Positions 1-13,200 of a stretch of DNA of 64,000 nucleotides are shown piece after piece. Source of the stretch: Silene noctiflora (lineage: Eukaryota; Streptophyta; Magnoliopsida; Caryophyllales; Caryophyllaceae); NCBI GenBank assembly GCA_009801015.1, contig VHZZ01003859.1, positions 21,502 to 85,501 on the forward strand, in the 5' to 3' direction. Positions within the stretch are counted from its first letter, which is position 1. The number at the start of each line of letters is the position of its first letter. Under the pieces are notes generated by a model. The model made no database searches and was not told the origin of the DNA. It worked only from the letters and a program-made list of their open reading frames with translations. The position numbers were made by a program, and so were the translations under genes.

Positions 1-1811
1 GAGAATAAAGTAGAAGATCCTGGAAAACAAAGAGTACGCCCGGAGACCTTGTTTGAATTCTTTCATTGATTAAAATGCCACTTTTGGCTAATTAAGACGT
101 TTTTCCCTAATTCTTTTGTATAGTGTTGTATAGTGTCCAGGAAAGAGTGCGCTTGGAAAGTCTGTTTCACTAGTGAAAAGCGACTCCTACCTATAAATAT
201 AAGGGGGGAAAACACTCTAATCGGGGGGAGGGGGGTTTAGCTCGATCGAAGATGAAAAAGACGTGGATGAAGAAGATGATGTAAACTGTAAACAAGAAAA
301 CAAGAGAGGGCTTACGATCAAGGGTCGGTCGATCATCAGTAATCAATCAAAGAGTAATAAAGTCTTGATACGTCGACGATAGGAAAGAGAAGGCTTTTAG
401 GTAGGTTTCGAAAAAAGAATTAAGAGGGTAGCTCGCCCAGTGAGCTATTATGCTTTCTTCTATAGGCAGGCTGCTTCCAAGCCTTCCTCTATTCCTGGTT
501 GTCGTGGCTCGATGACTGTTACTTCCTGTCGACTTTCTCGGATTGTAAATCACTTATCTTTTTTTTTTATAAAAAGCTCTATAAAAGCAACGTGTTAAGC
601 AAACTGCGCGTCATCTTTATCTGCATAAATTCTGCTGTTCTTATATATGTCAATGTTTTGTGTCATTTTGCTGCACTTTAAGGTAGAATATTGCTATATA
701 AAAGTGCTCCTTATTTGGATATAGGGCCACGGTGGACCTTCCCGCGATTGGCGGCTTGCCTATCTATCATATGAAAAAAAGAGTAGTTAGAAAGGAAAGG
801 ATTAAACAGGTCTGGAATTCTAAAAAGAGAAGAATAATACCTTGCTCGGTAAGACATCGGTGGCACATGTTTCATGCATTATATATTACTAAACCTATTT
901 CCTCAGCACTTTTTTACACCAGCTTTGTCTCGACTTTGATCCCGTTTTTGCTGTATTTGTTGACCTCTCGAAACAAGGCATCCTTCGGGCAAGATGTCCC
1001 CTCCTTTCCTTTATGTGTGGCTCGATCGCTTGCTTGACATCAAGGGCTTCTTCCTCTACTTAACTTTTATAGGGTATAGTTTGGGATTAAGTTCCTTATA
1101 CGATAGGATAGTTGGATGAGCGAGTAGCAAGGACTGCCCTTTTCCTTTTGTCAAATTATATGTTAAAGAAACTAGATTTATGTTCTGAGTATCCGATGCC
1201 GCCTTGAAACCAAAGGCAGCAAAAGCAGCAATACCGCAAGACAGGGTTTTTGCCAAGGATGAATACAGAAAAGCAAAGGGCGTGGGGGAAAAGACATTCC
1301 ATAGACAGGGAAAGGGGGATTTCTTCCAGCACTGGTTAGGGTCTAAAAGTCAGATTAGAGAGATGAGACGATGCCTTTTACGGAATGAAAGCAAGGAAGA
1401 TCACCACGTGATCTTATGAGAGAATGCAGTTGTCTTTCAGGATGGTGCTTTGTCTTCTCACCAGCCAATCCCTTTTATTGACTCATTGATTAGGCTTTCC
1501 ATGTCTCAGTATAGATTGATTTGAATATTCCTAGGTTCGGCTATTTTATTAGAAAGCTAGTGACATTTCGTTTGAGTATAATGCTGGAATGGATGGCCTT
1601 GGATAAGATTGGAATGAAACAAAGAAAGTTTCTAATAATAAGAAAAGAACCCTTTCATTTGAATCAAGCCAAAGCCTATTATATATGGGGGAATTTATAT
1701 TTGATCTCTCGTGCGAGATCCCGCAATTGAATACTTTATGAAAAAAGGACTAGTTACTTAATTTTAATTTAAAATGGAACAATTATACTTCGCCAACAGC
1801 CGGCTCACTCC
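1..1811. other. Spacer, no recognisable gene
   Basis: No tRNA, rRNA or known mitochondrial protein motif is visible on either strand. The longest open frame here is 732-1037 (+, 101 codons from a GTG). It begins with a basic stretch and then becomes hydrophobic, but resembles nothing I know. A second one at 1521-1730 (+) is also unrecognised. Both are at lengths expected by chance in this base composition, so neither is called a gene. Confidence 0.6.
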
Positions 1812-2078
1812 TTGGAGCAGAGTATGTTGACGCATTTGAAGTATTTAGAACGGCTTTATGAAAAAACAGTTGCAGTTGAATTGGAAGAAGAAACATTTGC
1901 TGATGAAGCTTTAACATTAGCAAAGGAGAAGTTCGTACCCATTACGTCTTTTGAAAGAAGGTCTTTTTTTGGTTTTAGGAGAGTGTGGAAACCATGCCAG
2001 CCTCCTCTTTTGGTCCTTTGGAAAACGACTTTTCGAATAGGAGTGATAGCAAGAAAAAGTGCTTTCAAATGGTAATCT
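1812..2078 (+). CDS. Hypothetical ORF, 87 codons, with acidic family segment
   Basis: This frame can only start at a TTG, so the start is doubtful. Residues about 18-41 form an acidic segment (VAVELEEETFADEALTLAK) that shares the motif F(A/T)DEALT with 13961-13981. After that the protein turns basic and aromatic and looks unlike the acidic part, which suggests an acidic repeat copy followed by unrelated sequence. No function can be assigned. An ATG-started frame overlaps it at 1985-2206 and is probably a shadow. It may be only a decayed repeat copy rather than a gene. Confidence 0.2.
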
Positions 2079-2609
2079 CTTTTTCTAAACACAATAAACA
2101 TATGCAAGAGATGCTCAAGGGTGGAGAACTAGTCTTAACCGTACTTTCACCAAGTAAACTTCTTTATGTATTGCATGTATTACTAAATTCTATAGTACTA
2201 AAGTAACTACTATATAGATATTCATATGCCCTCTAGCGAGACAACTAATCCTTAAAGTCCGAGGTCTACTAAGCCAGACACTAGATATAAGAAAAGCATA
2301 GATGGAATAATATATGTGGCGACCTACCACTACGGGGTCAATTTCATTTTTTACTTGTCCGCTTCATGTAAGACTCTTATAGGGTAGCTTAGATAATAAG
2401 ATAAGGCAATCGCAAATAGGAAAATAAATCTCATGAAGCATTCTTTGATAAGAGAACTTATAAGAAAGTCTTATAATATGTAATATATAGTATAGAGCGT
2501 ACTATCACGTTATCCCCAATCAAGACTGCTTATTAATTAGTGGGCGAGTACCCTGTCCCTATATCTTTGAAGTAGAACCTCTTCTCCCTCTGTTGCTGGG
2601 CTATTCCCG
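2079..2609. other. AT-rich spacer
   Basis: There are many stops in all frames and short AT-only runs (for example around 2475-2500). I see no gene, RNA or repeat with a partner elsewhere in the window. Confidence 0.6.
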
Positions 2610-2999
2610 CTACTCCCCTTTACTCTTAACTTGTTGTATTATGAGCTTCTTTACCTTTTCTAAGAATAAGCTCTTTTCTACAGTAACTTGAGCCTCATAC
2701 CATAGATCCGGGAAAGTCAGACTATAGTTAGCTGAAATCCGCCTATCTATCTTATAGGATTGTTGTCTTATTCTAATGGACAAGAAAAATCTAGTGGTTA
2801 ATTCTAAAGCAGCTATAATGCTCGAAAAAAGTACAAGATATAAGAGCCCTACTTCTCCCCGAAAACTTTCTCCCGAAACTAAGATAGAAAGGACTGCTCC
2901 TTTAATATAAAGAAAATAAGTCGGATGATGCATAAGTGTAAACTGCAAAAGCCTTGGCGCCTTAGTCTCTAACAGATGAGCTAGAAGCTCACTTATCAT
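2610..2999 (-). CDS. Hypothetical ORF, 129 aa, possible membrane protein
   Basis: The ATG-started frame has 129 codons. Residues about 25-40 and 49-73 are hydrophobic enough to be membrane segments (the second contains LYLVLFSSIIAALEL). A basic and polar C-terminal third follows (EKVKKLIIQQVKSKGE). It does not match the Nad, Cox, Atp, Ccm, Sdh, MttB or ribosomal proteins I know from plant mitochondria. It has no neighbouring gene to suggest a role. Among the ORFs of this window it is one of the more protein-like, but plant mitochondrial spacers often contain chimeric ORFs of this size that are never translated. Confidence 0.25.
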   Translation of the reverse strand: MISELLAHLLETKAPRLLQFTLMHHPTYFLYIKGAVLSILVSGESFRGEVGLLYLVLFSSIIAALELTTRFFLSIRIRQQSYKIDRRISANYSLTFPDLWYEAQVTVEKSLFLEKVKKLIIQQVKSKGE

Positions 3000-5900
3000 C
3001 TATGAATTGGGCTCAACTCTAAGAGTTGTTCAAATAACTAAAGAAATTACATAGGAGAATAAAGCCTGCTTTTGCACCCGCTTACAACTGTCTCGTGGGA
3101 TATACTCTCACTTCGGAGCATTCCTATAAAGTCTTACTTTGTCTACTTTTTTCTTATCTTAGAATAGCAAGCTGAGTCTACTACTTAGTTCCCAGTTCTA
3201 CTTATAAGCCTTATATGTCATATACATAAGAAGCTCCCAATACAGGAGCAGAAGATACGGCTGCAGTCTCAAGAACACAAAAAGTGAGATCATACGCATA
3301 CACCACACGAGATATACCCACCATTTCGCTTACTTCCCCGGGGACTCTCTTTTGCATATTTTTTTTTTAGAAAAAAAGAGCCTTTCCTTAATAAATTTAA
3401 GAGCAAAAGGAGCATTTTTGCCGTATTTGTCACAAGACTTGGCTTTCTTGGGTCCCTTCCACTGCTGAAGTAATTTACTTTGCTTCCCATGCAGCTCACT
3501 CACCAGCCCTAGCTCGAGTTCTACCCAAACGTGAGACTTTTGTAATGATACTGGGGCGCAATAAGTCGTTCCTGTAAGGAAATGAACTTTCTTTTCTTAT
3601 CTATATAGTGAGAAACCAAGCATTTAGACCTGTGTCTTTGAACCCAAGCTCGCAGCATAGGGGGGGTTGTAAGCAAGTAGTTCATTGTGATTGGGTCGAG
3701 GTTGACTTAAAACGAGACGACGTCTTGTAGCTCTTTTCCCCATCGTTTGAATCATAATTCATTAAGTAAGGAGGCCCGACTCGGTCTGCATATAAGGACA
3801 AGGTACCCTAGTTTTAGAATGAGTTTTAGGCAACAGATTGAAGTCGCGGGAATTACTTTTGCTTATCAGGTACTTACATTAATTCCTTTTTTTTAGGTTG
3901 TAACTCTCTTATTAAAAGAAAGCGTGAAGACTACATGCTCGCTCACAACAACTTTAATTTATTATATATAACAATTGTGCTTGCCTATTTGAGTGGATTC
4001 ATACTGGAGATCTCTCTGTCAGTTACAGAACTATAAATTCCTTCCGCTGTTTTTTTAGTCTTTTTTCCAGAAGAGGAGTATAAATTTGCTTGCAAATCCG
4101 CAATGAAGCTTCCGTTGGCGGGTCCCAGACTGGAGCTATAGAGGACGAGCAGCCTAAAACCTAAGCCTATATACTATAAGAGGAGTCAGATGATAGAACT
4201 CGTGCACATAATAATTAGAAGCCGGGAGAGGATTAAACACCATATTTGACTTTGAGCTAGAATGTAAGGTACTATAGTTGAAACTTTTCGTTAAAGAAAG
4301 AAAGGAGGGGCAAGAGCAAGGGACTTTATTTCACTTCCAAGCCAGCGCTTCCTATATTATTTTATAAAGCCGTTCACCGCCGAGGATTATATACATTATT
4401 AATTATGTATGTTTGGAATGCAAGCCGAGCAATTCGGCACCAAAAGACAGCGAGAAAGGTTGAGTTTACCGGTGCTTTTGACACGCATTGGCTGATTTAG
4501 AGGCCTCCGATCCATAGCTTTCAAGCTTATTTAAAGTAATGCTATTGCTTACTTTCCTTCTTGTGTGAACTTACCTCATTAACTTAAGGTATAGAATAAG
4601 TAAGATAAAGATCTATTACAACAGTCATATAATATTATTATAAAGTACAGCAGTACGGCTATAAAGATATAACTGAGAAAAAACCTAACTAGACAAAGGC
4701 GAGACTCTTCATCTCCCGACTGGTCCAGCTAGTAAACCTCCCTACCTCTCCCATAAGTATAAGTAAAGTCGGATCGATTTAACCGCGGTGGCTGATCTAG
4801 CAATGATCAGTCTTTTCAGTAAGTTAGAAAAGTTGAAATTAATCCTTACTTACTAGTAAAGGGTTTAGTTCTTCCCTTTTTTTTTTTTCTTTTTCCTGAT
4901 GGGATGATACATATTTCATGTTCCAATTCAACGTTCAACATACATACTACATAATATAGTAGGCTTCCTCGCACTCTGCTCTTAATATGTCTATTTTATA
5001 TATTTTTATATATCCGATTCGACATGATTCTACGAAGAGGGGAAGAAAGCTATGCCCGGGAACTCCAGCTGGGAATTCCCCAATAGTGGCTGACGTAACT
5101 ACATTTGCGTTAAAGGTGGTGTCCTTTTTTATAAATCTTAATTTCCTTTTGTTTTGTCGGTAACTCGCGAGTTGGGGGGGGGCGGACAAAAAGTAAAATT
5201 ATCTTTCCCGCTTATGAAGGGAAATGCCTTTTTACAAATGAATCCTCGATAAAAGAAAACTTTTAGCATGTTAGCTAGCTTTCGGAAAGACTTGAACCTA
5301 TATTATTATAGAAATATATATATAAAGAAAACAGATAGACACAACCAATCGGATAAGATAAGAGTAGTCGCTGGAGATAAGGACTCTATCGTTACATATA
5401 GAGCTTTCTAATTAGCCCAAACTCTTCTTTTGACATCAAACTCAGCAGTTTGACCTTTCTTTCCGCCGCACTCTAACGAGGCAAGCTTATTTGAGTTACT
5501 CATGACAAAGAAAGGATTCCTTTAAATCTTTTAAAGTAAAGCTTAAGCCTAAGCCCTGAACTTGGCACCTTACCTTTGCACATTCTATAAAAGAGTACTT
5601 TCAAGAACTGTGGAATAATGGAACCATTCAACTGCATTTCTAAGAGTGAAGCGTAGCATAATCTTAGTGGTTAAGTTCTTATAATCATAATAAAGAGGAT
5701 TTGGAGAGTACGATCTGTGCGTCGAGATAGTAATGTACTATATCGAAAATCTCCTCTATAATCTCATGAAAGCATAGGATTTAGGACAAGCCCTTTGTAT
5801 GTAGTAGGCGAAGCCAAATACTTTAGTCTGATACAGGAGTCTTACTTTTTGCCCTTGCCTTGGAAGAAAATAAAAGACTTTCGATCGAGCCAAGCTTCTC

Positions 5901-6419
5901 TTTTATCTTATATTAAAGTGTGCATTTTTTTAACTCCACTAATCACTCACAACATTTAAGTCTGATGCACATCACATACATCACACAAAGAATGATCTCG
6001 CCCCCTCGGTTGCGAAACGGAAAATCAAATTCTAAAGCTGCCTCGTGGGAGATGGATAAATTCTGCTTGGTTGGGGTTGGCTTCTATAATCATGCAAAAG
6101 TTAGGTCCACAATTGAGGATCGGATAAGGAAGTAAGAATCAGGTGTACTCGAAAGAAAGGGAAGGATCTCGTGTTCTGATAAATTTGCTTTTTTATCAAA
6201 TACTGAAGTCTAAGTTGAAGTCCATGCATTCTTGGTCTCAGAGCAGGGCAAGCATTCTTTTACCTTGGTCGAAAAAAGATCGGTGTTAAGCTTCCCCTAT
6301 TAAGTGCCATGGTCCGTCCATTCGTGCGGAAAGACTGTTACCGCCTTTCCTTGTCTATAAAAGAGGTTAACCGGTCTTATTCATTGATACAAAGGGGGCG
6401 AAGCAACTTCCGAACTTCA
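3000..6419. other. Long spacer without a gene
   Basis: Only ORFs of 80 codons or fewer occur (3290-3499 minus, 4947-5189 minus, 5920-6135 plus), none recognisable. There are AT-only islands, for example around 4630-4645 and 5295-5325. I saw no rRNA, tRNA, plastid or known protein fragment. Confidence 0.55.
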
Positions 6420-6629
6420 GAGGAAAAGCCTGCTCATGATGAAGACGAAACCGCAGTCGAGGGTGGATGAGTATGACAAAATTAAAGCTATTGCTTCGGA
6501 TCCGTTCGAGGGAAGAAAGGTTGTTGATGCAAGGGACGTAGTTCTGGTTTCAGCTTTTTCCTAAGATGCTCCTCTCCCGACGCTGTAATCGAAGAAGAAG
6601 AAACGGGAGCGGAAGCGGGCATTGATTGA
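6420..6629 (+). repeat. Two short acidic coding-like segments
   Basis: 6420-6470 reads EEKPAHDEDETAVEGG and stop. 6567-6629 reads DAVIEEEETGAEAGID and stop, in a different frame. Both have the Glu/Asp/Ala/Val-rich composition of the dispersed family seen through the window. They are too short to be genes. A third related segment, SEVSDEAQIF, lies just downstream inside a 62-codon ORF (6626-6814). Confidence 0.35.
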
Positions 6630-6829
6630 TAGTACACCTTTCTATTCCTATTCTTTATTATTCCAATTTGGCTAGTTCAGAAGTCTCGGATGAAGCTCAG
6701 ATATTTCATCAAAACATTAAGTTATTAGAAAACACAATATATTTCATAGGGTTACCGGACCCTAGAAAGAGTAAGAAAATGGGTGGACTCGCTCACGTAG
6801 TACTAGATACTTGACTTACTTCAGAGAAA

Positions 6830-9177
6830 GACATTCCCTAGAAAAAATGACTTATTCTCATGATTCGTTATTGCCTTCCTTCAGTACGGACTTACCGATC
6901 ACTCCATTGGAACTTGTTCCATCTTCGTTTTATAAAGAGTTCTGTTCCTATCAATAGAAATATCTCTTTCTTCGAGTCGAGCCATCTTAAAAGTGACTTA
7001 CTTCTTTTTATGGATCTAATTGTTTAGATCAGGCCTATGATACGTATTGTATTCAACAAGCGTCTCTCAACAGCGCAAACTAAGCCCTCCATAGAAGTTC
7101 TTGGCTTGGAATGTCTCTTTCGAGATTGGAGCCTTCTAAAATATCAGCTATATCTGCCGATGTTACTTTCCTTGATTGATAAATTGCCTTTTCTGAAAAC
7201 GTATGGTACGCGATCCATTAGTTATTCATCGAGGGTACTGAGGCGAGAGATAGAATCTGGGTAAGATGTCGGAATTAAACGACTTGCGCTAGTGTCTTTC
7301 TCACCCTGATGTCTGGTTTCGCGCACCTTATTCTATTCCACTAGCGTCAACTTAGAAACGCATAAGTAAGAAAAGGAAGTAAATAAAGAAAAGAATCCAG
7401 TCTTTTTGGTTAGTCAAGTCATTTTCTTACTGATGACTTGGCCAAATCATATGAACAACTTCCTTAACTGTGTTCGATAAATCAAGATATTGTGCTGTCC
7501 CCACTAAGCCGCGGAAATACCAAAGCCTTTTGCCGAGGCTATGAAGACTTCTCCGCGTGACCACTTACATATCGTTTTGGAACAAGCCTTTGCACACACA
7601 CTTAAAAGCCAAATTTTCTACTCGGGGCTCGCTACCTATCTTCCTTACTCTTGCTCAGGAAACAAGATAAAGGGATAAACTTACTGCTTTATGAATAAAA
7701 AAAAAAGCCATTGTGCTACTTTGTTTCTATAGATAGAATGTCATAGGAAGTGTGCAAGGGAAGCTCCCTAGGAGAAATTTTCGTGTGAAAAGTAAGCCGC
7801 ATCGCATAAATGTAAAGATAAAGGGGGTCGTCAGACCAGAGTAAAAATTTTTGATTGGGGGAAGCGTCCACTGAGAAAAGATTATGTTTTTTATTTGTAA
7901 TGTGTTGACCAATTCCTTACTGGTTTTGGAGGACACTTCATTTATCCCGTAGACGCTTTTTTTGAGGCTATAAGCCATCCTAAGAATACATTAATTGAGT
8001 TAAATTATACTTCCTGCTTGCCCAAGGACGTCTTGAAAACGACGTTGAATATTAAACTTCTTTATTAGAGTTAGAGAAAAAAGTATGTCCGAAAGCATAG
8101 GAGAAGGTCCCCCCCTGGGTAAGTACGCCATGCAGCCAAAAAATTTAGTTTTTGCTAAGGCAATTGCTTGCCTTTCGTAATAAGACAGGTAATACGCCGA
8201 GAAAGTCTTATCCGATTCCAATATTGAATTAAGGATGGGTTTTTTCCTTTTCTTTCCTTTAGGACTGGGGACTTCGGCTAGCTAGCAAGCGAATTCGCGA
8301 AAGAAAGAGGGCGTTTAATGAATCAAGTGCACGGCGAAGATCTTCAGATGACGGGTCCTATGTTAAGTATATTCTCTCTTTCTAGTACATAAAAAATGGC
8401 CTTTGAGTTCCTTCTTAAAGACGCATCGTTTGCATGCACTGGCTTTATGCCGTCTTTTATACATGCAGAGCTAGCTACTTTTTTTCGAAGCAGGAAAAGC
8501 TAGTGGTTGAACTGAGTGCGCTGACACTGAGATCGTTTGTCATGAAACCAAAGGACGAGTCCTCTTGTTATAGTGCGGGGACTTGAGAATAAGGACTGGT
8601 ATTTCACCGAACGAGGACGGGCACGGACAGTATTGAGGGCTCCTGATATGAGATTTGTATGCAGGTGTAAACAATCCCCTTTACTTGGCCTGTAGAATGG
8701 GTCAATCTTTGATGTCAAAACTTGAAGCCCACGAAGTCGCTCGTAGTGACGTTTATCACATACGCTACGTAAGGGAGCAACGCTCTATCTTCGAACAGGA
8801 ACGTATAGGGCCTCCATAAGACCCCCCTTAAATATAGATAATAAGGCGTCTAATAAGTAAGGTTTCTTGATGGATAGGTAACAAGGAATCTTTGCTTTCT
8901 TCGAAAAAAGAGTGAAAGTGAGTTTTGCTCGAGCAATAAGCAATAAGGGAGCGAAAGAAATGATAATGAAAGAAGAAAGCATTTGATGTAATAAGTAGTC
9001 AGACGAAGACGTAGACAAAACTATTACAGATGATAGAGTCACCAAAAAAGATCCCTTGGCGCAGGATCGTAATAAACTACCGTCCATCAACCTCTCCCTG
9101 GGCACGAAAGGAGAAAGGAGGAGTGTTCTCGTGGTAGTGGTGTGATATACGATCACGACACAATAGGCGGAAGAAGA
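6830..9177. other. Spacer with one unrecognised minus-strand ORF
   Basis: The only ORF above 100 codons is 8785-9180 on the minus strand (131 aa). It is Ser/Leu-rich with a hydrophobic stretch near residues 60-85, and it overlaps the start of the psaB remnant in antisense, so it is probably accidental. Nothing else in the span is recognisable. Confidence 0.5.
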
Positions 9178-9664
9178 CAAATCTTAGACAGATTACCACA
9201 TCCTCAAGGATTCGGGCCCTTTTTACAGGTCAGTTACAGATCAGTGGAATCCTTATGCTCAACTCAAAAATCCTACTCAAACAGTTATTTCTTTTTTACC
9301 TTCCCAAGGAGCAGGAACGGCTATTCTAACCAGTTCCTCTTGGGCGATTCCCCATCCACAAATGTAAAGTAGAGGCTTAACTCTTGCTCATCCCAGCTAT
9401 TGCATCCTTAGGAGTTAGAACTTTTTTGGTAGCCCAAGACGTGTATTCTTTATCGTTCATAGCGCAAGACTTTCTTACTCTAGCTACATTATATACGCAT
9501 CATCAATACATGGCAGGATTTCGCATGGAGCTTTTGCTCATGGAGCTTTCCTTTTCGTTCGAAATTACAATCCGAAACAGGATGAAGATAATGTATTAGC
9601 AAGAATGTTAGACCATAAAGAAGCTATCATATCTCTTTTTATATCGATGAACTTGGGGACTCAT
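9178..9664 (+). pseudogene. psaB: psaB fragment of plastid origin, degraded
   Basis: This is a broken internal piece of the plastid gene for the photosystem I P700 apoprotein A2, which has no role in mitochondria. Translated pieces in order match PsaB: LPHPQG, FTGQ, then GAGTAIL, then VAQDVYS and [17 protein letters not shown], and [10 protein letters not shown]. The reading frame changes several times. Between the piece that should end in the AHHHLAIA region (near 9390-9407) and the ASLGVITS region (near 9410) roughly 55-60 codons of the usual protein are missing, so there is an internal deletion. An 11-bp near-duplication (acaggtcagttacagatcag) interrupts the FTGQW region at about 9226-9246. 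The many point changes and indels indicate an old plastid-to-mitochondrion transfer. It is PsaB rather than PsaA because PsaA has FTHHMWIGGF at the corresponding place. The downstream edge fades after 9650. Confidence 0.9.
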
Positions 9665-9885
9665 CCTAATGCTATGGCCTCGCCCTTGACTTTCCTTTCC
9701 CTTCTTATCTTATCTTCTAAGCTGAGGAATGAGGTTAGATCTTTCAACGAGTGTACCTCAACGATTCAGTGAGATCTAAATGCTACTAAGTGAGGACTTC
9801 CCCCCTTCAGACTCTCAAAAAATTCCTCAACAGTACTTTGGAAATAAATTTAGTAAAACACAAAGGGCTGCTATCCCACTTGAAA
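9665..9885. other. Short spacer after the psaB remnant
   Basis: A further trace of psaB may continue to about 9685 (tcataatgatg-like), but the match is too weak to call. Nothing else is seen. Confidence 0.4.
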
Positions 9886-10008
9886 AAGGAAGCAGCTGGT
9901 CGTCCAAAGAATGCAGCCTAAGCAGTTGAGGACAATCAAGCAATTTCTAAAGCCGGAACCGGTGATACAAATGAAGCCAATGCTGTTGTTGATGGTGGAA
10001 AAGGAAGA
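9886..10008 (+). repeat. Acidic/Ala-rich coding-like segment with one stop
   Basis: In one frame this reads KEAAGRPKNAA, a stop, then AVEDNQAISKAGTGDTNEAN followed by AVVDGGKG. The composition and the VVDGGK piece link it to the dispersed Glu/Asp/Ala/Val family. The internal stop and the lack of a start make it a decayed copy. Confidence 0.4.
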
Positions 10009-10156
10009 AATTTCTTTCAAATGGCCATTTACCCACTATATTATATCAGATAAACACTCTATTATAAGTAGGTATAGTAGCATTGCCGTACTTAAGTGGA
10101 AGAAGGAGCCCGAAAGATAGATAAAACGTGGTGGGCTAGAACATAAGTAATTAGAA

Positions 10157-10279
10157 CCCTTATCATTACTAGTAAAACGCTTTGGATTTGGGGGTGAAGA
10201 CGGGGTCGAAGAAAGAGACGTTAAAACAGATGCTTTTGATGGTGAACCAGGTCCTACCATTATCTTACTTTCTTTGTAA
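10157..10279 (+). repeat. Acidic family copy with VEERDV motif
   Basis: An open stretch of 40 codons ends at TAA 10277-10279. Its middle reads GGEDGVEERDVKTDAFDGEP. The VEERDV hexapeptide (10205-10222) recurs as VTERDF at 27063-27080 and VAERDV at 54018-54035, with related DNA. There is no start codon in frame. The antisense ORF 10036-10260 is a Ser/Pro-rich shadow of it. Confidence 0.4.
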
Positions 10280-13200
10280 TCTGAATTCTGTCTGTATAAT
10301 GGATCCGGAAAGCTATTTCATACAGAAGCAAGTGTAATTGGCGAATTCATCGTCTTCATTCACGAATCCTTGCCTTTGCCATAGGCCTACCGAATACGAG
10401 GTCCATAAAAGAATATTATAATAAGAATAGCTTTTCTGCCTCGTTAAGTGCCGCTTTGCTTTGCCCAATAAAAGCTATGCGGTAATTGGAGTTACTACTC
10501 GAAAAAAGTCATTGTATCATGTGTGCTTGCTGCACTCTTGCCAGCAGCTCCCTCTGCGCCGCAGGCTCAATATCGTCTTCTGACAAACTTATTACAGATT
10601 TTTTTAATTAAATAAGGAGTCTTGCTTGACACCAAAAAGAATCAGATCAACGTGAGAAAGCACTAGAGCTTAAACGCCTTTGTCACCCGAGCGTCTTTAT
10701 ATCGATGAAGAAGCAGCTTTAGCGTATTGTTGAGAGAAGGTCACTCAATATTAAGAAGAGAGCCTTTTTGCGGAAACCCCTATTTCTTAGCTTTTACACC
10801 TATTCCCTTCTCAAATCTCTTCTTTTCTTTGGTTACTTCACGAACATACCTCATAGTCATGATGCTTTCCTTGCTCTACCGAGATCAGCATCAGCCAAAG
10901 CTTCTGTTTCTTAGATTTGATTTACATGACCCTCCTGCTCAACTGCTTTTTCTTCAAGGTCATGGTGCAGTATCGCCTTTCAACCGGAAAAGGCTTCTTT
11001 CTTCTTTGACTGACGAGCTCGACTTGCGAATCAACCGACGAAAAGGCCTATGCTCTTTATGGGTACATGGATGCGTGACTAGATAATAGATTTCTCAAAT
11101 TAGATATGAAAGAAGGTATACTTATGTTATGAGTCTCGACTTGCTTTCTTCGGGGACTTAACATCCCAAATAAAATCTTAGTGATCCTGTAAGCGATCAT
11201 ATCTGGATGTGTGGAAAAGTGTTCACAGCCTCTCTGTCTAACCACAAAAAGCTTGGAAAAAACTCCGGTGGAGGGAGGGGAGGTGATTAAATCCTACCTT
11301 TCCTTGATCATACAAGGGTTGTTGAAGTTAAATAAGGTTATGGTTAGGATATAAGACGTTGGTAGAGAGCAAAGATATATAAAGTGTGCAGAGTATTCTC
11401 TTCATACTTGTTACCAGTAGGAAAGCTAATAAGTTGAATTAGCTATTAATTGAGCAAGCCAAGCTCTCAGGGAGTCCTAGCAAGAGTGTTAAAATGATGC
11501 CTTTTGAAAACGTGTGGAGGGTGCGAGAGTATCAACTCCTGATTTTTAATAGGAAAAAGGTAAGAGCTGGCTCGCCACTTATTATTCCCTAAAGCGACTA
11601 CACTCGCTTCTCTGAGGAAGTTCGTGGTTTTTTCTCATTTGTCAGGGAAGGACTTTATTATCCAGCCTATCCGCGGGTAGGAGATTCCTATTCAATCATC
11701 AACATCAGCAAAAATTTATGTTACATGTTACAGCATCCGCTTTTGCCTCTACTTTAGCTGCTTAGACATCAGCAGCATTGGACAAAGCTCTTACCGAATA
11801 CAAACCTTGGAAATCCTCTTCGGTCACCTTGAGTCCAGCATCGATTAGAGGAGGATCCTAGGTCGCATCCCACGCTTCTTACTCAGTCAAGACACGAACC
11901 GCCAGAAAGAAAAAAAGTAGGGCGAAGCATCTCTTCCATAGGGCGTATCTCTACAACCATCAGCGGAAGCTTCCGACCTTGATGCTTATCCGAAAGCGTG
12001 CTCAGTGGACATTTCCCTTTTCGCGCAAGGCATTAATTGGGTAAAATTATTCTTTCAGATCATATGGATGTATCATTAGTGCCGAGTCAAGTTCCACCTT
12101 CTTCGCGGTTGCAGAAAAGAGGAGAGGAGGCTTTAGTTAACTACTCGCGTGACAAGTAGAGAGGTGAGTACGGCCCCAATAGATTGAACCGGAATTTAAC
12201 TTTGTTTATTTACGAGTGGACGCCAATGCGGGCCCCAAACCCCCAAAAGTCTTTCTTTGTATACGAGTGAGAAATCCATGGATCACATTACGGGCATCAA
12301 TCAAGGCAAGAACCTAATGATTCTTAAAATTTCTATCACCAAAAAACATTCATGAATAAAAGGATCAGATTTTCATTCACAAACACGACCAAAAATTAGA
12401 GTTTTGCGGAAAAACAAATAGTTTTGGATTAGAACAAGGCTTTTGAACCACAAAAAAGAAAATAAGACCTCGTCTTACTACAGCGGTACTGAGACAGAGA
12501 AATGGAATTAAGAATGAGAATGAGAACATCTTAAACAAGATCCGGGGACTTATACTTTAGAATTTCTTGGGTGAGTTTCAACAGACAAATAAATATACTA
12601 GAGTAATGGAAGGCGCAACTGAGAATGCTTCTGCTTGAGGGCTTAGATTGAACTATATAAACAGGAATCAACTTCGTAAGATTTTGGTTACGACTGGGAA
12701 TGTCTTGAGTCAGTTACTATTTGCTTGCTCATACAAGGGCATCGTGCCTCTCTTGCAGGTTAGGAACAGTGAACTACGCCTCCTTATTCTTTTCAAAGAC
12801 AGATAGGGACGAAACGTATGCTGGAACGACAGGTGTTATGGGTAGTCGATCCCAGAATGAGGGTCTTTACTCCGTCCTTTATTATCTATGAACTGACCCA
12901 AATTGGGGAGGAAACTCACCGAGGACTCATCTTGAGGCCTACGAAGAAAATCAAGTAGGTAGCATAAAAAGAGTAGTGGTTGAGAGGTCTAATGAAAGAG
13001 TGTCTTTGTATGTGGGTACCATATAAACCAGTGCCTTCTCACTGCTAAATTCCGCTACGCTGTATAAAATATGCTATAGAAAAAAGTACTGTTTTCTGGG
13101 AAGCGGGATTCCCTCTTCAGGCTTCCATCCAGCTCGACGAGGAATATGGGAAGAAAGGCGCTTATTGATGATATTTATAGATCGAGCTAGGAACTGTACT

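Noticed and set aside
8785-9180. 131-aa minus-strand ORF as a gene
   Set aside because: It is Ser/Leu-rich without a motif, and its start overlaps the psaB remnant in antisense, so it is likely accidental.
10727-11086. 119-aa plus-strand ORF as a gene
   Set aside because: There is no ATG start, no recognisable domain and no conserved context. Its length is compatible with chance.
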